DNA from: Rhodohalobacter halophilus
Lineage (GTDB): Bacteria > Bacteroidota > Rhodothermia > Balneolales > Balneolaceae
Direction: 5' to 3'
Length of the DNA stretch: 64,000 nt
Assembly (NCBI RefSeq): GCF_001715195.1
Contig: NZ_MDWE01000007.1
Location: 62,001-126,000 of the forward strand
Numbering within the stretch: position 1 is the first letter of the stretch; each line of letters opens with the position of its first letter. Below the pieces are notes generated by a model that worked only from the letters and a program-made list of their open reading frames with translations, was not told the origin of the DNA and searched no databases. The translations under genes and the position numbers were made by a program. Below, piece after piece: positions 18,173 to 27,518 of the stretch.

Positions 18173-19321
18173 ATGCCTGAAGAGTCATTGGATGAGATCA
18201 GAAGAAAGATTGACCGGATCGACGAAACGATTGTAAAATCGCTGGGTGAACGGCAACGGATTGTTAAAAAAGTACTGGCTGATAAACTCAGTTCGGCCAC
18301 AAATGTGAGGGATCCCGAACGAGAGGAGAAACTGATTGAAAAGCTAAAAAGTATTGCCGCCGATGAGGGAGTGGACCCATACTTTCTGGAGCAGATGTAT
18401 CGGGAGATTATTCAGTATTCGGTTCGCTATCAGACGCACGCGCTGGTAGATCAACAAAACGAGAAAGCGGCGGACCGCCAGATCAAAGTGGCGTATCAGG
18501 GAACTGACGGTGCATACAGCCATCAGGCTGCCATGCGTCATTTCGAGCCGCGATATGATTCCGTTGTGTGTATCGGGTATAAGCGTTTTGCAGAGGCTGC
18601 GGAAGCTGTGGAGCTGGGAGATGCTGATGTTGCCTTCCTGCCGATTGAGAATACAACTGCCGGATCGATTAATGATACCTACGATCTGCTTGCCGAGAAA
18701 GAGCTTTATATTATTGGTGAAGAGGTACTGCAGGTCAATCACTGCCTGATGGCTCCTGAACAAGTGGAGGTTTCAAATATTCGAAGGATTTTATCACACC
18801 CTCAGGCCATTGCACAGTGTAATAAATTTCTGGCCGGTTTAGAGCGCTGCCATGTAGAATCCTACTTTGATACCGCAATGGCTGCACGAAAAGTGCGGGA
18901 TGATGCCGATCTATCACAGGCTGCAATTGCCGGCGCTTTTGCCGCAGAGATTTACGGATTGAAAATAATAGAGCGGGACATTGCCAATCAAAAAGGAAAT
19001 TATACTCGTTTTGTCGTGGTTTCCGGCAAACCGATCTCCTGCGACCCTCAGCTCGACTGTAAAACCTCTCTCATTTTTGCCACAGTTGATGAAAAAGGGG
19101 CCCTGCTGAAATGCCTGAACATTGTAGGGGATTCCGGAATAAACATGACCAAGCTGGAGTCGAGACCGCGGCTGGGGCACCCCTGGCAGTCTCTGTTTTA
19201 TCTCGATCTGTCCGGAAACCGGAACGATCCTCAGCTATCTGATGCATTAGACAAACTGAAACGAAAGACTCAGTTCATGAAAGTTCTTGGAAGCTATCCG
19301 GTTCGAAAAGGTAACTGGTAG
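18173..19321 (+). CDS. pheA: Bifunctional chorismate mutase / prephenate dehydratase
   Basis: This enzyme converts chorismate to prephenate and then to phenylpyruvate, the precursor of phenylalanine. The 382 residues contain an AroQ-type mutase domain (1-90), a prephenate dehydratase domain (about 105-285) with the catalytic TRF motif at 278-280, and an ACT domain (about 298-375) whose ESRP at 329-332 is the phenylalanine-binding signature. Feedback inhibition by Phe is therefore expected. It starts three bases after the AAA ATPase stop, so it is co-transcribed with the pspA run; there is no sign of a separate Phe leader. Confidence 0.94.
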   Translation: MPEESLDEIRRKIDRIDETIVKSLGERQRIVKKVLADKLSSATNVRDPEREEKLIEKLKSIAADEGVDPYFLEQMYREIIQYSVRYQTHALVDQQNEKAADRQIKVAYQGTDGAYSHQAAMRHFEPRYDSVVCIGYKRFAEAAEAVELGDADVAFLPIENTTAGSINDTYDLLAEKELYIIGEEVLQVNHCLMAPEQVEVSNIRRILSHPQAIAQCNKFLAGLERCHVESYFDTAMAARKVRDDADLSQAAIAGAFAAEIYGLKIIERDIANQKGNYTRFVVVSGKPISCDPQLDCKTSLIFATVDEKGALLKCLNIVGDSGINMTKLESRPRLGHPWQSLFYLDLSGNRNDPQLSDALDKLKRKTQFMKVLGSYPVRKGNW

Positions 19322-19340
19322 AAAACAATTCGTTTAGTTC

Positions 19341-19369
19341 TTGATTGCTTCGGTTCTATTTGGTAAAGT
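19341..19369 (+). promoter_or_regulatory. Candidate promoter of the nine-PAS kinase gene
   Basis: TTGATT, a 17-base spacer and TAAAGT precede the kinase ATG by about 25 bases. The match is moderate and was judged by eye only. Confidence 0.35.
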
Positions 19370-19393
19370 TCTGAACATTGAATCGGACCTCTT

Positions 19394-22300
19394 ATGAAAT
19401 TTACCCCGCTACGAATAACGCTGATCTACTTTGCATTTGCTGTTGTATGGATTACAACAACAGATGCATTTATTGAGTGGCTTGTTGAGGATCCGTTACT
19501 GCTCACCACGTTTCAGACGATTAAAGGTCTCTTCTACATTACATTGACGGCCATCGGGCTCTTTTTTATGATGAAGAGTTATGAACGGTATATATCGAAA
19601 AATGAACTGGAGTTGAGGCAAAAAGAGAAGAGCCTGAATCTCGCCCTCGATTCAGCAAAAATGGCTACTTGGGAGTATTCAGAAGCGAATGACAGTTATG
19701 AGGTTTCATCGAACCACAACCAGATGTTTGGCTACAGGTTGGGTTCGAAGATTACATTGGGTGATATCTACAAAAGAATTCATCCGGATGATATTGACGT
19801 ATTTAAAGAGGAAGCGGACAAGCTTTTAGAGGGTGAGGAGGAGTTTGATGTCAAGTACAGAGTGGTGCTTCCTGACGATAAGGTGAGGTGGTTGTGGACG
19901 AGGGGCGAGGTCACCAAGGCCGACAAAGGAGCGAAGAAGGTGAATGGTGTAACCATTGACATCACCGAGAACAAAGAGCTCGAACAGGAACTGGATGTAG
20001 AAAAAGAGAGACTCGAGAAACTGTTTGAACGAATTCCGGTTCTCATAAACATCTATGACGATGAACAAAACCTGATCTCAATCAACAAATACCACAGGGA
20101 TGTGCTCGGGTGGACAGAGAGTGATTTTGAAGATCAGTCTATGCTGGAATTGTGCTACCCGGACCCAGAATACCGGCAGGAAGTGATTGACGATATCGTC
20201 AATATGGATAAGGGCTGGAAAGAGTATAAGGTAACAACTAAAGAGGGCGATATTCGCCATCAGATGTGGACCAATGTGACACTTAGTGATAATACATTTG
20301 TAGGCATTGGATATGACATTACCGACCAGAAAGAGCTTGAGGGACAGATCAAAAAGGAGAGAGAGGAACTTCAGGTGATTTTTGACAACATGCCTGTTTT
20401 TATCAATCTGCACGACCGAAATGCAGATATAGGCACGGTAAATAAGTTTTTTGCTGAGCGTTTTGGATATTCAGACCAAAATGTTTCAGGGGAAAGTATT
20501 TTGAGGCTTATTACACAGGAGAAAGATTTTGAACTTGCCAAAAAGCAGATCCAGAAATCTGACGGAAGCTGGGTTGATTTTGATTTGGTGACACGGGATG
20601 GGGATATCGTGCCAACCACCTGGATTAATGTGACGATTAGTGAAAACAAATCTATAGGAATTGGATTTGATATTACTGAACGGAAACGAATGGAGGAGGA
20701 GCTGCGTCAGAATGAGGACCGGCTGCAGTTAACCACAACAAGTGCCGGTATAGGTCTGTGGGAGTGGCACCCTCAAACCGGTGTAACAAAGTTTGATGAA
20801 ATCTGGGCGAACCTGGTGGGATACTCTCTCGAGGAACTGGAACCGGTGAGTATTGAGACCTGGAATGAGTTGCTTCATCCGGATGATCATGAAATTTTTG
20901 AACGAGCGGTTGAGGATTATTTTAAAGGGGATACGCCTATTTATGAGTGTGAAATCAGAATGCGCCACAAGGATGGACACTGGGTTTGGATTTTGGATCG
21001 TGGCCGTACTGTGGAGTGGGATGAAGAGGGCAATCCAAAACGGTTGGTAGGAACCCATATCGATATTACGGAGAGGGTAAAGTATGAGAAGGAGAATCAG
21101 TTACTTGCAAATGTATTTCGTAAATCCAATACAGCGCTTGCCGTTTGTGGAAATCAGTCTAATATGATAAAACGAGTTAACCATGCCTTTTGCGACCTGT
21201 TTGGATTTCGTGAGTCGGAACTGGTAGGGTACTCTGTGAAAAATCTATACCAGGAGTCGGGTTCTGATAATTTTCAAGCTTACCTGAATGATCTGGAAGA
21301 GAACGGCTCTGTTTCTTTTGAAACCTCACTGAAGCGTAAGGATGGATCCGTATTTCACGGATTGATCAATATGTCGCTTGTTCGAGACAAAGGGCTTTCT
21401 GAACCATATCGTGTAACCACGGTTCAGGATATCTCTGAGCTGAAGAGAATTCAGAATCAACTGGCAGGCGAGCGCCAGCGGTTTGAGGTTGCAGCCAACA
21501 ATGTTTCGGATGTGGTGTGGGAGTGGAATGCTCAAAATGATGAAGTTTGGTGGGGTGAAGGGTTGGAGGCTGTGATGGGATACAGCAGAGAAGAGTTTGA
21601 GAATAGCGACCGCTTTTGGGAGTCCCATATTCATGAAGAGGATCGAAAACGGACGGTCGAAAGTTTAAGAAATGCTGTCAAGGAAAAACGAAATGAGTGG
21701 GAAGCTGAATACCGTTTCTATGCCGCCGACGGACGGGTCCGTTCAGTTACAGACTCGGCAGTGCTTTTACATGATGAAAATGGTGAAGTGCTACGGATTA
21801 TCGGTGCGATGGTAGATGTCACACTGGTTCAGGAGTACCAGGAGGTGCTGAAAGCAGAGCGAAACCGCTTTGAGCTGATTGCCAGGTCTTCGAATGATGT
21901 GTTATACGATCATAATTTTGAAACCGGAGAGGTGTGGTGGAGTGAAGGGTGGGTCCTGCGCTTTGGACATGATAAGGAGAGTGTTGAAGGTTCCATCAAT
22001 TGGTGGAGGTCGATTATTCATCCTGATGACGCGGAGTTTATCAGGCAAAGTGCAAATGAAGCTCTTGAGTCAGGCGATGAATTTTGGGTAGGCAATTATC
22101 GGGTTCTGGATGGAAACGGGGAGTACCGTATCGTATCCGATAAAGGATATTTCATCCGCAGCGATGACAACAAGACCGTGCATCTGGTTGGTACAATTTC
22201 GGATATTACGGCCGATGAAGTGGCAAAGAGAGAGCTGGAAAAATCGGAGGAGCAGTATCGGCTACTGTTTGAAAACAGTCCGCTGCCCATGTGGATTTAT

Positions 22301-23620
22301 GACCCGGAGTCGCTCTTTATCGTCAGTGTGAACCAGGCTGCAATCCGAAAGTATGGATTTAGCAGAGAGGAGTTTAAGAACCTGAAGCTTTATGAACTTC
22401 ACCGCGAAGAGGAGTTGGAGGAGATAAAAACGGAGATTCAGAAAAGTATTCAAAAGAAAAGTACCGGTTTTGATACCTGGGTTCAGGTTACAAAATCGGG
22501 TGAAGAGCTGGTTGTGGATCTTTCGGGCTCAGAGATATTTTATGAGGACAAAATTCATCGGTTGGTGATTGCAAATGACATCACCGAAAAGAAAAAAGCA
22601 GAGGTTCAGCTTAAGCAGTCTGAAGAGCAGTATCGTCTCCTGTTTGAGCAGAATCCTATTCCGATGTGGATTTACGATCCGGATTCATACCGGTTTACAG
22701 AGGTAAATCAGGCAGCGATAGAAAAGTATGGCTATTCGCAAGAAGAGTTTCATGAACTCACAATTCTGGATATTCACCCCGGAGAGGATAAAAAGAATGT
22801 GAAAACTGAAGTAGACCAGAATCGGGGCCGGGGTCCGTCCTTTTTTAAGGAGTGGACGCATTTCATCAAAAATGGAGATAAGCTAAAGGTGATGGTGTCA
22901 GCCTCAGATATTTATTATCAGGGTAAAGATCAGCGCCTGGTAATTGTAAACGATATTACAGAGCAGCGAAAAGCTGAAGAGCGTGCAATCAGTGCAATTA
23001 TTGAGGGTGAAGAGCGGGAGCGCCAGCGGGTAGCCAAAGAGCTGCACGATGGACTTGGCCAATATCTTTCTGCAGCCAATATGAACCTGAAATCGGTTTA
23101 CGAAGATGCAGAGGGACTCTCAAAAAAGTTGTCGGATACATTTGAGAATGGTTTACAGCTTTTGAATTATGCAATATCTGAAACCAGAAATATCTCCCAG
23201 AACCTGCTGCCTAAAGCGATTCAGGATTACGGGCTTGAACTTGCGATAGAGTCACTGGTTAATCAGCTAAAAAAATCAACCGGTATTACGTTCTATCTGT
23301 ACAGTAATCTAGACGGATTGGAACTGCCGGAAAATTTACAAATAAACCTTTACCGAATTACTCAGGAAGCACTCAGTAATGCTATACGGCATGGAACCCC
23401 AAAGACCATAAACGTTCAGCTGATCTACTCGATGGATGAGATTTTACTTACAATTGAAGATGATGGAATCGGCTTTAATGTGAAAGATAAGGAGGGTAAA
23501 GGGCTTGGTTTAAGAAGTATGAAAACCAGAGTTGGTGCTATGTCTGCAAATTTAGATATTATCAGTACTTTAGGGAGAGGAACAATTATATCTGTTGTCG
23601 TACCAATTAACCCAGATTAA
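19394..23620 (+). CDS. Multi-PAS sensor histidine kinase (HisKA_3 type)
   Basis: A 1408-residue sensor kinase. Two membrane helices near the N-terminus (about 7-25 and 42-60) are followed by nine consecutive PAS domains starting near 75, 206, 324, 444, 569, 695, 825, 955 and 1078. A NarX-type dimerisation domain carries the phospho-acceptor His1218 (KELHDGLGQ). An ATPase domain follows (about 1310-1405) with the N box (ALSNAIRHG), a DDGIGF loop and GKGLGLRSM. The NarL-type regulator starts six bases downstream and is the obvious partner. The last two PAS copies are very alike (YRLLFE...PMWIYDP), indicating recent tandem duplication. The signals sensed are unknown. Confidence 0.92.
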   Translation: MKFTPLRITLIYFAFAVVWITTTDAFIEWLVEDPLLLTTFQTIKGLFYITLTAIGLFFMMKSYERYISKNELELRQKEKSLNLALDSAKMATWEYSEANDSYEVSSNHNQMFGYRLGSKITLGDIYKRIHPDDIDVFKEEADKLLEGEEEFDVKYRVVLPDDKVRWLWTRGEVTKADKGAKKVNGVTIDITENKELEQELDVEKERLEKLFERIPVLINIYDDEQNLISINKYHRDVLGWTESDFEDQSMLELCYPDPEYRQEVIDDIVNMDKGWKEYKVTTKEGDIRHQMWTNVTLSDNTFVGIGYDITDQKELEGQIKKEREELQVIFDNMPVFINLHDRNADIGTVNKFFAERFGYSDQNVSGESILRLITQEKDFELAKKQIQKSDGSWVDFDLVTRDGDIVPTTWINVTISENKSIGIGFDITERKRMEEELRQNEDRLQLTTTSAGIGLWEWHPQTGVTKFDEIWANLVGYSLEELEPVSIETWNELLHPDDHEIFERAVEDYFKGDTPIYECEIRMRHKDGHWVWILDRGRTVEWDEEGNPKRLVGTHIDITERVKYEKENQLLANVFRKSNTALAVCGNQSNMIKRVNHAFCDLFGFRESELVGYSVKNLYQESGSDNFQAYLNDLEENGSVSFETSLKRKDGSVFHGLINMSLVRDKGLSEPYRVTTVQDISELKRIQNQLAGERQRFEVAANNVSDVVWEWNAQNDEVWWGEGLEAVMGYSREEFENSDRFWESHIHEEDRKRTVESLRNAVKEKRNEWEAEYRFYAADGRVRSVTDSAVLLHDENGEVLRIIGAMVDVTLVQEYQEVLKAERNRFELIARSSNDVLYDHNFETGEVWWSEGWVLRFGHDKESVEGSINWWRSIIHPDDAEFIRQSANEALESGDEFWVGNYRVLDGNGEYRIVSDKGYFIRSDDNKTVHLVGTISDITADEVAKRELEKSEEQYRLLFENSPLPMWIYDPESLFIVSVNQAAIRKYGFSREEFKNLKLYELHREEELEEIKTEIQKSIQKKSTGFDTWVQVTKSGEELVVDLSGSEIFYEDKIHRLVIANDITEKKKAEVQLKQSEEQYRLLFEQNPIPMWIYDPDSYRFTEVNQAAIEKYGYSQEEFHELTILDIHPGEDKKNVKTEVDQNRGRGPSFFKEWTHFIKNGDKLKVMVSASDIYYQGKDQRLVIVNDITEQRKAEERAISAIIEGEERERQRVAKELHDGLGQYLSAANMNLKSVYEDAEGLSKKLSDTFENGLQLLNYAISETRNISQNLLPKAIQDYGLELAIESLVNQLKKSTGITFYLYSNLDGLELPENLQINLYRITQEALSNAIRHGTPKTINVQLIYSMDEILLTIEDDGIGFNVKDKEGKGLGLRSMKTRVGAMSANLDIISTLGRGTIISVVVPINPD

Positions 23621-23626
23621 CTCGAT

Positions 23627-24295
23627 ATGGCGAATATAAAAATACTGCTGGCTGACGATCATAAAATTGTCCGTGATGGAATCAAACTGATGCTTGAGCC
23701 CCAGGCGGGCGTTGATGTGGTGGATGAGGCTCAGAATGGGAAAGAGGTGCTGGAGAAATTAAAAAAGCACGTGGTGGATATTGTGGTGATGGATATCAAC
23801 ATGCCCGAAATGGATGGAATTACGGCAACGCGAAAAGTAAAAGAGGATTTTCCGGATGTTAAAGTTCTGGCTTTGACCATGAGTAATGACGATCTGCACA
23901 TTCGGCAGATGATTCAGGCGGGAGCTTCAGGTTACATTATGAAAAGTGCAGGACGGAAAGAGTTACGCGATGCCATTGACTCTATTATGGAGGGTAAGCA
24001 CTACTTTAGCGACGAGGCTACCGAAAGTATTATGATGGATCTGGTAAAAGGAAAAGGAAAATCCACCGCCCCAGATCCAATCCACATAACTGACAGGGAG
24101 AAAGAGATTCTGGAGTTGATTGTTCAGGAGCATACCAACCAGGAGATTGCGGAGAAACTTTACATCAGCTCTCGTACTGTGGATGCCCACCGGCGAAACC
24201 TGCTTCAAAAAACAGGAGCCAGAAATACGGCCGGACTTGTGAAGTATGCATTTCAGCACAATTTAATCTCTTCAGGAAAGGACGGTAAATCATAA
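23627..24295 (+). CDS. NarL/LuxR family response regulator
   Basis: A DNA-binding response regulator, probably phosphorylated by the upstream nine-PAS kinase, whose stop is six bases away. The receiver (1-120) has Asp10/Asp11, phospho-acceptor Asp56 (VVMDINMP), Thr84 and Lys106. A LuxR-type helix-turn-helix lies at about 155-212 (TDREKEILELI, then SSRTVDAHRRNL). All key residues are present. The 222-residue length is slightly long because of a Gly/Lys linker. Target genes are unknown. Confidence 0.93.
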   Translation: MANIKILLADDHKIVRDGIKLMLEPQAGVDVVDEAQNGKEVLEKLKKHVVDIVVMDINMPEMDGITATRKVKEDFPDVKVLALTMSNDDLHIRQMIQAGASGYIMKSAGRKELRDAIDSIMEGKHYFSDEATESIMMDLVKGKGKSTAPDPIHITDREKEILELIVQEHTNQEIAEKLYISSRTVDAHRRNLLQKTGARNTAGLVKYAFQHNLISSGKDGKS

Positions 24296-24387
24296 TTTAT
24301 TTAGGCGTTTTTACGGATGGTTCACTGTTCATTTTAAGCTTATGTACCGATACCGCCTTTGCCATACTCTCAATAGATTGATGTTAA

Positions 24388-24792
24388 ATGAAGTTGGCAA
24401 ATATAAATATCATCATCGTCGCTGAGGAGACGCCAAGATCGAAGTACTTTCGAGATCTTCTGGTAGCGGAGTTTGACGCAGATCAACCTGTTGATGTTGT
24501 CTCTTATGAGGAGATTCTGAGTTCCGATAAAACAAATGAACCGGCACTTTTCATCATTGATTTGATGGATTTTGACCGATCGGCATATGATGCAGTTGAA
24601 GAGCTAAAACAGACGTATTCATCATCAAAGATCATAGCGCTGCACATCTATCAATCAGAGGAGTTGGTAAAGCCGTTATTTGAAAGAGGTGCAGATGGCT
24701 ATATATCAAGTGATCCAACACGCAAGGAATTTTTCGCGGCCGTTACAAAAGTTCTGGACGGCCAAAAATATTTTCCCGATTTGACGGTCTAA
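24388..24792 (+). CDS. Receiver-like protein with incomplete active site
   Basis: A 134-residue stand-alone protein with the receiver fold pattern. Glu13/Glu14 stand where the acidic pair belongs, and Asp58 (FIIDLMDFD) sits at the phospho-acceptor place. The conserved strand-5 lysine-proline is missing: the segment reads GYISSDP, and the strand-4 Thr/Ser is His86. The terminal GQKYFPDLTV resembles the end of NarL receivers. Phosphorylation may be slow or absent, so a decoy or constitutive role is possible. It lies between two signalling genes with gaps of 92 and about 130 bases. Confidence 0.75.
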   Translation: MKLANINIIIVAEETPRSKYFRDLLVAEFDADQPVDVVSYEEILSSDKTNEPALFIIDLMDFDRSAYDAVEELKQTYSSSKIIALHIYQSEELVKPLFERGADGYISSDPTRKEFFAAVTKVLDGQKYFPDLTV

Positions 24793-24952
24793 GTTATTTA
24801 CCGTAAGCTAATTTAGAGCTAACTCTACGTTATTTGTGCAGATTAAAAAATAAGTGTTCTACGTCTACCCAAAAGATAGGTTTTATAATAGTTTACACTT
24901 CTTTTCGACAGAATAGATTAGCTTGAGGGTAGAGATCAATAGTTTTCAAGAC

Positions 24953-27127
24953 ATGGAAAAATTTACAGATGCCATATTTAACGCACTTCCGGGTGCGGCT
25001 GCGGTTGTCGATCAAAATGGAGAAATTCTTGTAACAAACCGGAAGTGGGAGGCCGGACTCTATACGCATGGTTATTCCGAAACGCCGGTTACAGGCGGTA
25101 ACTACTTTACAATCTGTCAAAAAGCAGTTGAAAAAGGGGACGACTACGCCTTAAAAATCATTATCGGGCTTCGTGAACTGTTTGAAGGTGAGAGAGAAAA
25201 CTTTGAACTTACAATGCCTTGCCCGGAAATTGATGCCCAAAGAGTAAAAGAGTGGTGTAAAGTCACAATATCCCGACTTGAAAGTGATGACTCCAAAGCG
25301 TTGATATTTTTTGAGGATGTTACTAAAAACATGGCTGTGGTGAGGGCTCTTAGAGAATCTGAAGAGAGGTATTCACAGCAGTTCCGGCATTCATTGGCTG
25401 GTATTTTAATTTCTTCGCCGGATGGTAGAATATTTGATGTAAATCCGGCAGCGTGTCGTATTGTGGGGTATTCGCGGGAAGAGATTATTAAAGGAGGGAG
25501 AACGTTACTCTTGAATCCCGAACACCCGAAAAACAAAAAGGCCATCAAGTTTAGAGGTGAAAAGTCCGTATTTGAGGGAGAGATGGTGTTTTTACACAAA
25601 ACCGGAAAAGAGATTCATGTTGAACTCTCCTCAGTTGTCTATAAAAATGAAGAAGGAGAACTCCGGTCCCTCAATACGTTTCGTGATATCTCAGACCAAA
25701 AAGATACCCTGCTGAAATTGAAGCAGGAGAAGGTGTTTACTGAAGCAATTATAAACAGCATACCGGGTACATTTTATGTGATCAACCGGGAAATGAACCT
25801 GGTTCGCTATAATGATGTGTTTACGGAAGAACTTGGTTATTCAAAAGAGGAAATTGAGGGTAGCGATGCACTGATCTACTTTCCGGAAGAGGAGCATGAA
25901 AAGGTTCGGAATTCATTTTCAGAAGCATTTGAAACAGGGTCGACTCACATTGTTGCAAAAGTAATTTCAAAAAGTGGCGGTGAAAAAGTCTATCACCTAA
26001 CAGCTAACAAATTTGAAATTGGAGGGGAGGATTACCTTGTTGGAGCAGGGACGGATGTTACCGACATGATGATGATTGAAAAAGAGAAAGACAGGAATTA
26101 TGAAATGCTGTCTCAGCTTTTTGAGAGCTCTCCCCTTGCCATGGCCATGTTCTCGCCCGATGATAAGACCATCAAAATTAACAACAGCTTTACCGAGCTG
26201 TATGGTTTTACCAAATTAGAGGCTGTCGGTGAAAATGTACACGAACTGCTTGTGAGAGATGGGCAGTTAGACAGCGCAGAGGGAATTAGTGACCATGTTT
26301 TTTCAGGACAAACCTATACAGAAGAGGTGACCCGAATTACAAAATCGGGTGATGAACTCTCAATTCTGATGAACGCCATTCCAATTATTCACGATCACAA
26401 AGTTGTTGCTGCCTATGTGATTTATGTGAATTTGACCGATCAGAAACAGCTTGAGAAGGATCTCCAGAAATCGCTGGGTGAAAAAGAGGTGTTGCTGCAG
26501 GAAGTGCACCACAGGGTGAAAAATAATCTGGCAATTATGGCCGGACTGATCGACCTGCAGATTATGGAAGAGCCGGACCCTAATGTTGAAATGAAACTTA
26601 ACGACATCCGCAGCCGTATTTTCTCCATTGCCAAGATTCACGAAAATCTCTACAGCAGTGAAAATATGGTCAGTATTCGGTTTGATGAATATCTGAGGAC
26701 TGTGATGGAGGCCCTGCCACAAAAAGGGATTACCGAGTCTGATGAACTTGAGGTTTCGTTAGATACGATTGGTCTGCAGATGAATTTGAACCAGGCGGTT
26801 CCATTTGGGCTGGCAGTAAACGAAATGATGAATATCCTCTTTTCAGAAAAGTTAAAGGGGAACAACCTACTGTTAAAACTAGACCGTAAAGATGAGATGA
26901 TCAGACTCATTTTTGAAGGTGACGCCCTCAATACAAAACTGTTTGATCGGAATGGTCAGTCAGAATCTTTTCCTAGTCTGCTTATCAGCATTTTCCTGTC
27001 GCAGATCAAAGGAGAGATGAAAATCGAAAATAATCAGCAGAACCGACTCACTTTGGAGTTTGAGCAGAAGGACGTAAAAGGGTCTAGCAGCTCATTAACA
27101 TCAACCCAAAGTTCATTATTAAATTAG
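24953..27127 (+). CDS. PAS histidine-kinase-like protein with decayed ATPase
   Basis: Four PAS domains begin at about residues 3, 139, 261 and 385 (counted from ATG 24953; a TTG at 24923 would add ten residues). They lead to a HisKA_2 dimerisation segment HHRVKNNLAIMAGLIDLQ, whose second His is residue 520. The C-terminal ATP-binding region keeps a trace of the N box (FGLAVNEMMN) but lacks a DxGxG loop and a GxGLG lid; the equivalents read EGDALNTK and ESFPSLLIS. Autophosphorylation is therefore doubtful. The CheY-like gene follows after 19 bases. It may be a pseudokinase, phosphotransfer protein or scaffold. Confidence 0.85.
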   Translation: MEKFTDAIFNALPGAAAVVDQNGEILVTNRKWEAGLYTHGYSETPVTGGNYFTICQKAVEKGDDYALKIIIGLRELFEGERENFELTMPCPEIDAQRVKEWCKVTISRLESDDSKALIFFEDVTKNMAVVRALRESEERYSQQFRHSLAGILISSPDGRIFDVNPAACRIVGYSREEIIKGGRTLLLNPEHPKNKKAIKFRGEKSVFEGEMVFLHKTGKEIHVELSSVVYKNEEGELRSLNTFRDISDQKDTLLKLKQEKVFTEAIINSIPGTFYVINREMNLVRYNDVFTEELGYSKEEIEGSDALIYFPEEEHEKVRNSFSEAFETGSTHIVAKVISKSGGEKVYHLTANKFEIGGEDYLVGAGTDVTDMMMIEKEKDRNYEMLSQLFESSPLAMAMFSPDDKTIKINNSFTELYGFTKLEAVGENVHELLVRDGQLDSAEGISDHVFSGQTYTEEVTRITKSGDELSILMNAIPIIHDHKVVAAYVIYVNLTDQKQLEKDLQKSLGEKEVLLQEVHHRVKNNLAIMAGLIDLQIMEEPDPNVEMKLNDIRSRIFSIAKIHENLYSSENMVSIRFDEYLRTVMEALPQKGITESDELEVSLDTIGLQMNLNQAVPFGLAVNEMMNILFSEKLKGNNLLLKLDRKDEMIRLIFEGDALNTKLFDRNGQSESFPSLLISIFLSQIKGEMKIENNQQNRLTLEFEQKDVKGSSSSLTSTQSSLLN

Positions 27128-27146
27128 ACGAAACTCAATACGATAT

Positions 27147-27506
27147 ATGCGCGTTTTAATTATCGAAGACGATATGATTTTAGCCCTCAGCCTGGAAATT
27201 ATGCTCAAGAAAATGGGCTATTCAGAGATCAGGAAAGCACACACCGGCGAGAAGGCACTTGAAACGATTGTGGATTTTGAGCCCGATTTAATGCTCGTGG
27301 ATATATTTCTGGGCACCGGGATTTCCGGAATTGATGTGGTGAAGAAAGTGCAGGAAAGAAAGAAAGTGGATGTAATTTACATAACAGGAAATTCAGATGA
27401 ATATCATCGAAAACAGGCCGGGGAAACCGACTATTTAAGCTACCTAGTAAAACCGATTACCTATACCGAATTGAAAAAAGTACTCGAAAAAGATAACGCT
27501 CAATAA
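27147..27506 (+). CDS. CheY-like single-domain response regulator
   Basis: A 119-residue receiver with no output domain. Asp8/Asp9, phospho-acceptor Asp52 (LMLVDIFLG), Thr80 and Lys102 (VKP) are all present, so it should accept phosphate. It lies between the HisKA_2 protein and the GAF kinase with gaps of 19 and 12 bases, which suggests a phosphorelay intermediate rather than a transcription factor. HisKA_2 kinases are commonly paired with such single-domain receivers. Confidence 0.9.
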   Translation: MRVLIIEDDMILALSLEIMLKKMGYSEIRKAHTGEKALETIVDFEPDLMLVDIFLGTGISGIDVVKKVQERKKVDVIYITGNSDEYHRKQAGETDYLSYLVKPITYTELKKVLEKDNAQ

Positions 27507-27518
27507 ACCCGATATACC

